DNA of 17,116 nucleotides from Rhodoferax sp. (GCA_029865675.1 JARXAU010000200.1:1-17116), one strand, 5' to 3'. Numbered from the stretch's first letter, positions 8,261 to 16,185 are shown. Notes: a model not told the origin generated them from the sequence alone. Numbers and translations are program-made.

Positions 8261-11200
8261 ATGAAAAGACTCAGCATCGGTCGCCGGGTGGTGGGCGGTT
8301 TTGCCATCGCCTATTTGCTCCTGCTGTTGTCGGGGGCGCAGATGTACCGCAGCTTGCAAGGCTACGACGAGACCGCTCGCTGGGTGACGCATTCCTACAA
8401 AGTGCTCGACGCGCTGCACCGCTCCATGCTGGAACTGTATGACCTAGAAAGCCGCCAGCGCGCCTACATCATCACCGGCGATACCGTCTACCTGGAGGAC
8501 AACGAACAGGCCTTGCGCAGCATCCGCGCGGCACTGACCGAGATCGCAGACTTGACTGCGGACAACCCGGCCCAGCGAGCCCACATCGAAGCACATTCCC
8601 AATTGGTAGAGGAGCGAATGTCTTTACTCGACAAAATGTCACGGTCTTTCGCGATGAGGGCTTTGCCGCAGCCCGCGAAAGGCTCAAGACTGGCATTCCG
8701 CTGCTTAGCCGGGAGGCCTTGCAGCAGCAGTCGTCCCTCATTGAGCAAGACGAGCGCGCCCTGCTGCTGCAGCGCATCGCCCAGGCCCAGAGCAATGCGC
8801 GCCAAGCGCAAGCCATCGGTGCCTTGGTGGTGTTGCTGGGGCTGATAGGCCTGGCCTTGTCGTGGTGGCGCATCCGCCGCGAAGTGCAGATTCGCGAACA
8901 GGCGGACGCACTGGTGCATGAGAGCGACTTGCTCAAGCAAATCATCGACCTGCTGCCAGTAGGCATTTTTGTCACCGACGCTGCCGGTGCAGTCACCCAA
9001 ATCAACCCTGCTGCCCGCCATTTGTGGGGCGGCGCACAGCGCGGGGGCGATGTGCAGTATGCCGAGTACGTTGCCTACTGGCCCGAGACCGGTAAACGGC
9101 TAGAGCCCGGCGAGTGGGCGCTGCAGCGCGCGCTCAAAACCGGCGAGACGGTGCGCGACGAGTTGATGCACATCCGCTGCTTTGACGGCACGCGCAAGAC
9201 GGTCGCCAGCCACGCCATGCCCATTCGCGACATTGCAGGCCATACCGTCAGCGCGTTGGCGGTACAGGTGGACGTGACAGAGTTCAAGCGCTCCGAACAA
9301 AAAATGCTCGCCACAGCGCGTTTTGACGAGACCCAGGCCCGGGCGGTGGCCTTGTTTGCCTCTGGCTTTGACCGCAGCAAGATTCTCGACGGATTGCTCA
9401 AACTTCTGGCCCAACAGCACGCCCTGCCGGTCTCGGCCATTTACGGCTTTGACGAATGGAGTGGCCGCTTCGAGTGCGAGGCATCGCACGGACTGCCCGG
9501 TGCCGCACCGCGCACGTTTGCGCTGGGCGAGGGCCTGCTGGGCCAGGCGGCACAGGATGACAAGTCCGCGCTCTTGGACTGCGCAGATCTGACCCTGCAA
9601 ACCGGCTTGGCCGACTTTGCGCCGGCCCAGGTGCTCATGGTGCCCGTGGGCTACCAGGAGCGGCGTCTTGCGGTGCTGGTGGTGGCGGCCAGCCATGCCG
9701 TGGTGGACGGAGACCGCGCATTTTTAGAACGCCTGGCGGTCACGCTGGGCGTGGCACTGGATAACCTGCGCCAGTACAACGACCTCAAGCTGCTGGCGCA
9801 GCGGCTGCGTTCCAGCAGCGAAGAAATTGTGATCAAAAACCGCCAGCTCGAAGAAGCCAGCAGCATGAAATCAGAGTTTCTGGCGAACATGTCGCACGAG
9901 TTGCGCACCCCACTCAACGCGATCATCGGCTTCTCGGAGGTGATGCGCGACGGCCTGCTGGGCGACTTGGCACCGCAGCAGAAAGAGTACGTCACCGACA
10001 TCTTCACCAGCGGAACCCATCTGCTGTCGCTGATTAACGACATTCTTGATCTGTCCAAGGTGGAGGCCGGCAAGATGACCCTGGAGCTTGTGCCCTTGCA
10101 ACTTGCTTCGCTGGTGCAGTCGAGCCTGCAGGTGGTGCGAGAAAAAGCCATTGCCCACCGCATTCGCCTGCTCACCGAGCTGACGCCGATCACCAACCCG
10201 CTGGGGTCGGGGGCGGACGCGGACAAGGACGCGGACGCGGACACACGGGGCGACATCTGGCTCGATGAGCGCAAGGCCAAGCAAATTCTCTACAACCTGC
10301 TGTCGAACGCCGTGAAGTTCACACCCGACGGGGGAGAGGTCCACGTCTTGGCACGTCAGGTGGGGCGTGAAGCGGTTCCCAACCCGCGTTTTGAGCACTA
10401 CCTGGAACTAAGCGTCACCGACACCGGCATCGGCATCTCCGCTGCCGACCAGGCCCGGCTGTTCCAGCCCTTTACCCAGATTGACAGCACGCTGGCGCGC
10501 CGCTACTCCGGTACAGGCCTGGGTTTGGTCATGGTCAAACGCCTGACAGAGTTGCATGGCGGCGCAGTGGCCTTGCGAAGCGTGCTGGGCAAAGGCTCCA
10601 CCTTCACCGTGTGGCTGCCTTGGCGCACGCAGGCCGACGCGCCGACAGCCAATGCGGTGGCAGCGTTGGCTGCAACACCGGTGCCGCCGACGCGGTCGGC
10701 GGCGGCACCTCGGGCACCGGGTAATGAACAGCCATTGGCGCTGGTGGTGGAGGACGACGACAACGCCGCCGAGCTGCTGCGCCTGCAACTTGAGGACACC
10801 GGCTTTCGGGTGGTGCGCACTGCCGCCGCTGAAGCCGCGCTAGAACTCGCCGCGCTCGAGGTACCCGACCTGCTAACGCTGGACATTCACTTGCCAGGCA
10901 TGGACGGCTGGGAGTTTTTAGAGCGCTTCAAGCAACAAGAGCGCTTTGCCGGGGTGCCGGTGGTCATCGTCTCCATCGTGGCCGACAAAAGCCGAGGCCT
11001 GTCGCTGGGTGCCAGCCAGGTGCTGCAAAAACCGGTCAGCCGTGAGGAGTTCTCCCGCGCGCTGGCGGCCATCGGCTTTCCGGTAGAGCCAGACACCGAA
11101 AAGCACCAGCGCACCGTGCTGGTGGTAGACGACGACCCCAAGGCCGTGCAGCTGCTGGGTGCCTACCTCAGCCCGGCTGGCTACCGCGTGCTGTCGGCAT

Positions 11201-11484
11201 TTGGCGGGCAAGAGGGCATTGATGTGGCGCGCCAGCAGCACCCGGACTTGATCGTGCTTGACTTGATGATGCCCGAGGTCAACGGCTTCGACGTCGTGGA
11301 AGCCTTAAAGGGCGACGTGAGCACCGCCACGATTCCCATCGTCATCGTCACCGCCAAGCAAATTACTGCCGAGGACCGCGCCACACTCAAAGGCGCAGTG
11401 CTCAAGGTGATTCAAAAATCCGAGTTCAAGCACGGCCGGTTCATCGACGAAGTGAAGCGGGCGATGCGGGGCAAAGGCGTCTGA
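8261..11484 (+). CDS. Hybrid sensor histidine kinase (CHASE3-PAS-GAF-HisKA-HATPase-REC-REC), interrupted by a frameshift
   Basis: Membrane sensor kinase read in two frames: 8261 to ~8635, then to the stop at 11482-11484. Joined at the A4 run it would be ~1,074 residues. Order: TM1 (~10-28); periplasmic CHASE3 (~36-180, ESRQRAYIITGD); TM2 (~185-205); PAS (~223-335); GAF (~371-500); HisKA with FLANMSHELRTPLNAIIGF (His546); HATPase with NLLSNAVKF (679-687), DTGIG (721) and GTGLGL (751); REC1 (Asp875, LDIHLPGMDG); REC2 (Asp1001, LDLMMPEVNG). All catalytic motifs are intact; only the CHASE3 region is broken. The downstream frame opens with a TTG at 8719 and would give a 921-residue protein with TM2 only. 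An Ala-Asp repeat sits before the ATPase N box (~652-661). It likely phosphorylates the neighbouring receivers via the HPt protein. No Shine-Dalgarno was seen at ATG 8261; the start rests on TM1. Confidence 0.88.
8630..8640 (+). other. Frameshift site in the hybrid kinase
   Basis: Upstream frame: GAC AAA ATG TCA. The homologous CHASE3 continuation (VTVFRDEGFAAARERLKTG) lies in the frame AAT GTC ACG GTC starting at 8635. One missing A in the AAAA run (8633-8636), or a -1 slip on it, restores the protein as L-L-D-K-N-V-T-V-F-R. There is no canonical X-XXY-YYZ heptamer, so deletion or sequencing error is more likely than programmed frameshifting. Confidence 0.8.
10213..10242 (+). repeat. Coding hexanucleotide tandem repeat (GCGGAC)n
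   Basis: Five consecutive 6-bp units: GCGGAC, GCGGAC, AAGGAC, GCGGAC, GCGGAC. In the kinase frame they read A-D-A-D-K-D-A-D-A-D and continue into D-T-R-G-D. The tract is in the linker between the HisKA helices and the HATPase N box. Because the unit is two codons, expansion or contraction keeps the frame. Confidence 0.8.
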
Positions 11485-11485
11485 T

Positions 11486-11848
11486 ATGGCATGTATTTTG
11501 GTCATCGAGGACAACCCCTCCAACATGAAGCTGGGCGTGTTTTTGCTGACCAAGGAGGGACATGAAGTGCTCCAAGCGCCCGACGCCGAGGAAGGCATAC
11601 GCATCACACGCGAGCGACTGCCCGCCCTGATCTTGATGGATGTGCAATTGCCCGGCATGGACGGCTTGACCGCCACGCGCTTGCTCAAGTCAGACGCGGC
11701 CACCCAGCACATCAAGATCGTGGCTTTGACCGCCTTTGCCATGCGCGGCGACCAAGAAAAAATTGTGGCCGCTGGCTGTGACGCCTACATCGCCAAGCCC
11801 ATACGCTACAAGGAGTTCTTGAAAGTGGTGGCGAAACTGCTGCTGTAA
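11486..11848 (+). CDS. Single-domain response regulator (receiver only)
   Basis: A 120-residue stand-alone receiver of the CheY/DivK type. It carries E8-D9, phospho-acceptor Asp52 (LILMDVQLPGMDG), Thr82 (VALTAFAM) and Lys104 (AKPIRYKE) and ends right after helix 5, so it has no output domain. It would act through phosphorylation-dependent protein binding or as a phosphate shuttle or sink. The ATG lies one base after the kinase stop, with AAAGGC within ~10 bases upstream, so it is translationally linked to the kinase. Its sequence closely resembles the receiver of the receiver-HPt protein at 6052-6939 (shared EDNP.NMKL.VFLL and KP.RY.E), suggesting an ancient duplication within the locus and possibly shared partners. 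Confidence 0.93.
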   Translation: MACILVIEDNPSNMKLGVFLLTKEGHEVLQAPDAEEGIRITRERLPALILMDVQLPGMDGLTATRLLKSDAATQHIKIVALTAFAMRGDQEKIVAAGCDAYIAKPIRYKEFLKVVAKLLL

Positions 11849-11900
11849 GCGCCTTGTGCCGCCCCAAGCTGCAGCCCCAGCGCCATCATCAGCCCACCGC

Positions 11901-12869
11901 ATGAGCATCCAGTCCGACATTCTGAAGGCCCGCATCCTGATCGTGGACGACCTGGAATTCAACGTAAGCGTCCTAGACCGCATGCTCAAGAACGCGGGCT
12001 ACCTCGCCACCACGGGCACCACACGTCCGGAGGAAGTTTGTCGCTTGCAGGCCGAGCACCACTACGACCTCATCCTGCTAGACATCGAGATGCCAGCGAT
12101 GGATGGTTTCGAGGTACTGGCGCAGTTGCACGCCGCCCTTGGCACCGGCCCGCCCGTGCTGGTGATCACCGCGCAAGCAGACCACAAAGTGCGCGCACTG
12201 CAAGCCGGTGCCAAGGACTTCGTCAGCAAGCCGTTCGAGGCGGTGGAGGTGATGACGCGGGTGCACAACCTGCTAGAAACCCGCCTGCTAGAGCGCCGAT
12301 GGGAAGACCATCGCGACGACAATCCGGCACTCTCAAGCGTCATCCAGCGCAATATTCGCAAAATCATCCAGGTCCGCCTGCAAGCGGTGGTGGCGCAAAC
12401 CCTGCAAGAGCGCATTGCCCACCGCATGAGCACGTTTTTTGGCAGCATGGGGTTTCTGTACTTGCATGTTGCATGGTTTATTGTTTGGATCACGGTCAAT
12501 TCAGGGCATGTGGGCCTCTCCACTTTCGACCCTTTCCCCTACGGCTTGCTGACCACCACGGTGGCGCTGGAAGCGGTTTTCCTCACCACCTTTGTGCTCA
12601 TCAGCCAAAACCTGTTGGGCCGAGAATCCGAACGTCTGACCGACCTGGGTTTACACACCGCCCTTATGACGGAGCACGAACTTACCCGTGTGCTCCAAAT
12701 GCTGCATGCAATCCAGCAAAAAATCGGCATCGCCAACACCGACGATAGCAACCGCGCCGACGCCGATCTTGAAATGGAAACCAACCCCGAGGACGTGTTG
12801 ACCGAAATGGCGCGCCTGCAAAAGCGCGAGTCCCACCGCGCGCACCATCGACCAAAACCATTCCCCTAG
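11901..12869 (+). CDS. Receiver domain fused to DUF1003 membrane domain
   Basis: A 322-residue fusion. The N-terminal receiver (~8-128) has D16/D17, phospho-acceptor Asp61 (LILLDIEMPAMDG), Thr90 and Lys110 (SKP). Residues ~145-175 form a polar helical linker. The C-terminal part (~170-277) is recognisably DUF1003: RIAHRMSTFFGSMGF, a first membrane helix (~183-200), FDPFPYGLL, a second helix (~213-235), then ISQNLLGRESERLTDLG and a coiled-coil-like tail. DUF1003 proteins are small two-helix inner-membrane proteins of unknown function; by topology the receiver would be cytosolic. The C-terminal tail (280-322) is charged and His/Arg-rich. ATG 11901 is chosen because homology begins just after; a GTG at 11856 is possible but adds a Pro/Ala stretch. 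No Shine-Dalgarno. It follows the single receiver by 52 bp and is probably in the same operon. I know of no described role for this fusion. Confidence 0.9.
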   Translation: MSIQSDILKARILIVDDLEFNVSVLDRMLKNAGYLATTGTTRPEEVCRLQAEHHYDLILLDIEMPAMDGFEVLAQLHAALGTGPPVLVITAQADHKVRALQAGAKDFVSKPFEAVEVMTRVHNLLETRLLERRWEDHRDDNPALSSVIQRNIRKIIQVRLQAVVAQTLQERIAHRMSTFFGSMGFLYLHVAWFIVWITVNSGHVGLSTFDPFPYGLLTTTVALEAVFLTTFVLISQNLLGRESERLTDLGLHTALMTEHELTRVLQMLHAIQQKIGIANTDDSNRADADLEMETNPEDVLTEMARLQKRESHRAHHRPKPFP

Positions 12870-12908
12870 CGCCTTTCCCGACCTTGCGCGTTTTGGGTGC
12901 AGAAAGGA

Positions 12909-12930
12909 GTGGCGAGCTGCTCGACACTGC
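12909..12930 (+). repeat. Intergenic imperfect direct repeat, copy 2
   Basis: GTGGCGAGCTGCT (12909-12921) then CGACACTGC, matching copy 1 at 8218-8240 with one indel and a few substitutions. It lies in the 64-bp gap between the convergent REC-DUF1003 and DUF3422 genes, where no hairpin terminator was found. Confidence 0.35.
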
Positions 12931-12933
12931 CCC

Positions 12934-14262
12934 CTACTCAGAATGCAAAGCCGCGTGAATGCGCCGCGTCATGCGCCACACGCCCGCCAACACCAAGGGT
13001 ATCAAGGCACCGGTAGCAATGTCAGGGTTGACCGGAAGGCCCGCCGAATGGAGTGCTTTAGTGCCGTAATAGAGCAGGCTTACAACGTAATAAGAAATGG
13101 CCGCAATCGACAGCCCTTCCACCGTGGTTTGCAGGCGCAACTGGAGCTCTTGCCCGCGCGTAAGCTTTTCTAGCAATTGCTGGTTTTGCTGCTCTGACGC
13201 AATATCCACGCGAGTGCGAAGCAAAGAGCTGGTGCGCGAGACCCGCTCCGACAAGGTCACCAGCCGCTGCGACGCGGCCGCCACTGTGGCCATGGCGGGC
13301 GAGAGCCGACGTTGCATGAACTCGCCAATGGTTTGCATGCCTGGCACCACCTTCTCGCGCAGCTCAGCAATGCGCTGGCCCACCAATGTGTAGTACGCCT
13401 GCGTAGCAGAAAACCGGTAGCCATGCTCGGCAATCGCGCGCTCTACCTGCGCGGCCAGGGCTACCAAGTCGTCTAGCAACTCTTGGTCCGACGCGGCCTT
13501 GCTCTCCAGCCGCGCTGTGACGTTAGACAGCGCGGCCTCCGCTTGCGCCAACATAGGTCCAAGCGCTTTGGCAACCGGAAGACCACGCAAAGCCATCAGG
13601 CGGTAAGTCTCAATTTCTAACAAACGCTGCGAGATACGTCCGGCGCGGGACTGACTGATGCCCAGGGGCGCGACCACCAGCATGCGCTCAAAGCCGTCCT
13701 CGCCGATTTGAAATTCGGTCAAGGCACACGAGTGACCACCGCCCAGCAGCGAAGCCACGACCTGCGTGCCCCCCAGCCATTGGCGCGCCTGCTCCATGAG
13801 CGGGCCGTTAGCCGTCAGGTCGGTCAAGTCGCCGTGCACCAGGGCCAGCGTCACCGCAGCCACGGTCGTGCCCGGAATGTGGTGCAACCACCGCGACGGA
13901 AAAACCCATTGACCAGCCAGATCCTGGGCCGTTTTCACCATATCCGAAGAGGGCAAAAGCTGCACCAGGGAGTAGCGGGTGAACTCGGTGTGCCGCTCAT
14001 ACTTCACGGTGTAGCCCTCGGGCCGCAGGCGCACAAAGTTGTCGTTCAAGGCCTCCAGTGCCAGCCCGTCTTGACCTGGCAATTGGCGCAAATGCTCCCA
14101 CTCCTGCTGGCGGGACACGCCCTCATTGAGCACCGCCACAAACACCACCAAGGCAGGCAGTTGCAGGTTCGCCGGTGGGCGGGCATGGACCTCGTTGTGC
14201 AGCGCAGTGCGCAAAACGTCATTGGGCGGGAGCAAGGGAAGGTGTTCGGTGTGGGAGTGCAT
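12934..14262 (-). CDS. DUF3422 family membrane protein
   Basis: A 442-residue protein of unknown function. The N-terminal signature RTALHNEVHARPP (~18-30) and the later EFTRYS (93-98) are typical of DUF3422 proteins. The long central part is predicted soluble with extended helices; residues ~240-380 are Ala/Gln/Leu-rich and look coiled-coil. Two hydrophobic helices close the protein (~383-404, IAAISYYVVSLLYYGTKAL, and ~413-430, IATGALIPLVLAGVW), so most of it should be cytosolic and anchored at the C-terminus. The start at 14262 (MHSHTEHLPLLPPND) gives the usual family length; an open frame extends upstream to 14439 without homology. AAAGGG directly abuts the ATG, too close for an ordinary ribosome site. 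It is convergent with the signalling genes and divergent from the small gene at 14506. Confidence 0.9.
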   Translation of the reverse strand: MHSHTEHLPLLPPNDVLRTALHNEVHARPPANLQLPALVVFVAVLNEGVSRQQEWEHLRQLPGQDGLALEALNDNFVRLRPEGYTVKYERHTEFTRYSLVQLLPSSDMVKTAQDLAGQWVFPSRWLHHIPGTTVAAVTLALVHGDLTDLTANGPLMEQARQWLGGTQVVASLLGGGHSCALTEFQIGEDGFERMLVVAPLGISQSRAGRISQRLLEIETYRLMALRGLPVAKALGPMLAQAEAALSNVTARLESKAASDQELLDDLVALAAQVERAIAEHGYRFSATQAYYTLVGQRIAELREKVVPGMQTIGEFMQRRLSPAMATVAAASQRLVTLSERVSRTSSLLRTRVDIASEQQNQQLLEKLTRGQELQLRLQTTVEGLSIAAISYYVVSLLYYGTKALHSAGLPVNPDIATGALIPLVLAGVWRMTRRIHAALHSE

Positions 14263-14350
14263 CCCTTTGATTTTGCTGCACAGAGACAACAAGGCAACAG
14301 AAAACTGAGTTAGCGCAAACCCTAGGGCGGCGCTAACACACATTTTTTGG

Positions 14351-14361
14351 CACGATTCGTG
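14351..14361. promoter_or_regulatory. Short palindrome CACGATTCGTG
   Basis: Perfect 5-bp arms (CACGA/TCGTG) around one base, lying 17 bp before the larger palindrome at 14378 in the divergent DUF3422 / small-gene gap. It may form a paired operator with that site; the protein bound is unknown. Confidence 0.25.
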
Positions 14362-14377
14362 ATTGGCAGCGAGCAGG

Positions 14378-14393
14378 TGTCGGCATGCCGACA
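14378..14393. promoter_or_regulatory. Perfect 16-bp palindrome, operator candidate
   Basis: TGTCGGCATGCCGACA is identical to its reverse complement. It lies ~115 bp from each of the divergent starts (14262 minus, 14506 plus), the usual place for a dimeric regulator site controlling one or both genes. It is followed by AAAAA, so on the plus strand it is not an intrinsic terminator. Confidence 0.45.
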
Positions 14394-14505
14394 AAAACCG
14401 AACTAAACCGCTGCAGTTCACCGCGCTTGAGTAAGCCAATGCTGTGGCCGCAGAGCACCGCAGGGGCCGAAGTACTGGGTCTCAAAATGTGAAGGAACAG
14501 CCAAC

Positions 14506-14907
14506 ATGGCGAACGAATATGGCCTTCGCGCGCCCCGCGAGAAAGCCGACGCACGGGACAGGCACCTAGCCACCCGCCACGAGCGTCGGGACCAGCGCAT
14601 GCGCGCGCTGCTTGTGGCACTCAAGACCGGGCCGGTGGACGCGGCAAGGCTGGCATTTACTGCGCTGGTAGAACATGACCCAGAGCTGATGTACCACCCC
14701 ACGCTGGCGCAGATCGGTGCCGACTTGCAGAGCAGCAATATGCTCGCTGCTTTGCAAGGCGCCCAGCGAATCCATGCCGACCAAGCGGTTGGCTCACAAG
14801 AATTTCAATGGCAAATGCGGCTGAGCAACCCGCCCGCAAACGCAGACGCGGCCCCGCGAGGATGGATATGGGCGCTGAAAGGCCGCTGGTTCGGCGTGTC
14901 TGCCTAA
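14506..14907 (+). CDS. Small helical protein of unknown function
   Basis: A 133-residue soluble protein with a Lys/Arg-rich N-terminus (~1-32) and no signal peptide or membrane helix. Two related segments are visible: LLVALKTGPVDAARLAFTAL (~35-54) and a second built as ADLQSSNMLAALQGAQRIHAD. Both fit a helix-turn-helix hairpin pattern of the type 'L..G....A...F..L' that I recall in small uncharacterised Burkholderiales proteins. GAAGGA lies 9 bases before the ATG and supports the start. It is divergent from DUF3422 across a gap with palindromes and precedes the LON-domain gene by 126 bp. It is probably real given the ribosome site and coherent helical repeats, but no function can be assigned. 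Confidence 0.7.
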   Translation: MANEYGLRAPREKADARDRHLATRHERRDQRMRALLVALKTGPVDAARLAFTALVEHDPELMYHPTLAQIGADLQSSNMLAALQGAQRIHADQAVGSQEFQWQMRLSNPPANADAAPRGWIWALKGRWFGVSA

Positions 14908-14987
14908 GTGCATGCGGGCTTTTCCGGGATCTCACGTTCCGCGCGCCATTCTTGAAAAACCCAAATCCCCACGCGCGCGCCTGAGTG

Positions 14988-15020
14988 CAAAGCGGGTTAC
15001 AAACAGGGCCCCCCGCTTTG
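14988..15020 (+). promoter_or_regulatory. Leader hairpin ahead of the LON-domain gene
   Basis: CAAAGCGGG (14988-14996) and CCCGCTTTG (15012-15020) are perfect 9-bp arms around a 15-nt loop. The structure ends 13 bases before the ATG at 15034, where no Shine-Dalgarno is visible, so it could influence translation; it could equally be an end structure for the upstream gene, though no T-tract follows. Confidence 0.35.
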
Positions 15021-15033
15021 TACCGCCCGCACG

Positions 15034-15642
15034 ATGGAACGCATCCCACTTTTCCCCCTCTCCCACGGGGTATTCCCTGACGGCGTCTTGCAGCTTCAGA
15101 TTTTTGAAGTGCGCTACCTGGACCTCATCCGCCGCTGCTACAGCGGACAAACGCCGTTCGGAGTGGCGTGGCTTGCGCAGGGCAACGAGGTCGCCGTACC
15201 CGGCCAAGTTCCCCGGCTTCACCCGGTGGGGACGCTGGCCCACATTGAGACGCTGGAAACCGTGCAAGCGGCGCTTCTGCGGGTGCGCTGCATCGGTGGT
15301 AAGCGCTTCAAGCTGGGTGCCACAGATGCCGGACCCTACGGCGTTTGGTACGGCGAGGTGGAATATCTGCCCGAAGACCTGCCCACGCCCATCCCGCCCG
15401 AACTGCAAGCCTTGGCCAACCGCTTGGGCCGCGGCATCGCCCAGGCGCAGACCGACGGACGCCTGAGCGAACTGCCCCTGCAAGCCCCCTACCGCTTGGA
15501 TGAATGCGGCTGGGTCGCCAACCGCTGGGCCGAACTGCTGCCAATGCCAGCCGAAGAAAAGTTGCCCCTGTTGGCAGAGCCTGACCCGCTGGTTCGGCTG
15601 CGCCAAGTAGGGCTGTATTTGGGGACAGCGTCGGAAAACTGA
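15034..15642 (+). CDS. LON substrate-binding domain protein (stand-alone)
   Basis: A 202-residue protein that corresponds to the N-terminal substrate-recognition domain of Lon protease without the AAA+ or peptidase parts. The start RIPLFPLSHGVFPDGVLQLQIFEVRYLDLI is the hallmark beta-rich opening of the family (written in pieces: IPLFPL...VFPDG...LQIFE.RYL.LI). The middle contains GVAWLAQGNEV and VGTLAHIETLE, and the C-terminal half is helical, ending in DPLVRLRQVGLYL. Stand-alone LON-domain proteins of about 200 residues are common in proteobacteria; their role is not settled, but peptide or protein binding is expected. ATG 15034 starts exactly at the conserved block. No Shine-Dalgarno is present, and a strong hairpin sits just upstream. 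Confidence 0.9.
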   Translation: MERIPLFPLSHGVFPDGVLQLQIFEVRYLDLIRRCYSGQTPFGVAWLAQGNEVAVPGQVPRLHPVGTLAHIETLETVQAALLRVRCIGGKRFKLGATDAGPYGVWYGEVEYLPEDLPTPIPPELQALANRLGRGIAQAQTDGRLSELPLQAPYRLDECGWVANRWAELLPMPAEEKLPLLAEPDPLVRLRQVGLYLGTASEN

Positions 15643-15730
15643 GGAGGCGGGGGGACTTTGGTACCAGCGCTCTGCATTGGGCGGCTGCCACCTAAAATTG
15701 TCGCTTCCCCCTGATGAAAGTAGCTCCGCA

Positions 15731-16114
15731 ATGCACACGGCCTCCAAACACCTTGATGACTTTGAATGGAGTGGTTGGCCCGCTGATCAGGTGGCAGTAC
15801 GGGGTATGGCGCAATGGAAAGAGCTGCTCGGAAGTGGCTCTGGGTGCCAGAACGACATGACCATGGGAGTCGTTCGCCTACGAACGGGCGAATCGCTTGA
15901 GCCCCACCGCCACGCCCAACCTGAAACCTATTTCACCCTGTCGGGGCGCGGAACCGTCACCATTGACGGTGTCCTGCATCCGGTAGACGCAGGACGAATG
16001 CTGTTCATCCCCGGTAATGCCCAGCACCAGATTAACAACACGAATGAAGAGGATCTGCTGATCCTTTATGTGTTTGCGATCAGTGATTTCAGCAAAGTCA
16101 AGTACCACTTCTAG
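15731..16114 (+). CDS. Small cupin-domain protein
   Basis: A 127-residue single-domain cupin, cytosolic. Motif 1 is G(53)ESLEPHRHAQPETYFTLSGRG with His59, His61 and Glu65; motif 2, PGNAQHQINN, supplies His99. These four residues form the usual metal site, so a metal-dependent enzyme or a small-molecule binding protein is likely; the substrate cannot be read from sequence. ATG 15731 (MHTASKHLDDFEWSGW) is chosen over an in-frame TTG at 15677 because the conserved part begins there. A TAAAAT box at 15693-15698 is a possible -10 without a clear -35. It lies 88 bp after the LON-domain gene on the same strand, and the end is followed by the rarA remnant on the opposite strand. Confidence 0.88.
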   Translation: MHTASKHLDDFEWSGWPADQVAVRGMAQWKELLGSGSGCQNDMTMGVVRLRTGESLEPHRHAQPETYFTLSGRGTVTIDGVLHPVDAGRMLFIPGNAQHQINNTNEEDLLILYVFAISDFSKVKYHF

Positions 16115-16185
16115 GCGCGCTTTGAGGGCCAGCGGCACAGGCGTGGGGTTCTTGGTGGGCGTAGCGGTACGCATGGCCGTAGCCT

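Noticed and set aside
8630..8640. Programmed -1 ribosomal frameshift
   Set aside because: Only an A4 run is present, with no standard slippery heptamer and no obvious downstream pseudoknot or internal Shine-Dalgarno; a deletion or base-calling error is simpler.
8719..11484. The long kinase frame as an independent gene starting at TTG 8719
   Set aside because: CHASE3 homology continues upstream in the same frame to ~8635 and then in the shifted frame, so the TTG is internal; it is noted only as a possible secondary product.
11856..11900. Upstream GTG start for the REC-DUF1003 gene
   Set aside because: It adds a Pro/Ala-rich stretch with no homology and no ribosome site; ATG 11901 places the receiver at the usual distance.
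14348..14368. Sigma-54 promoter suggested by TTGGCACG
   Set aside because: The -12 GC is not found at the required spacing from the -24 GG.
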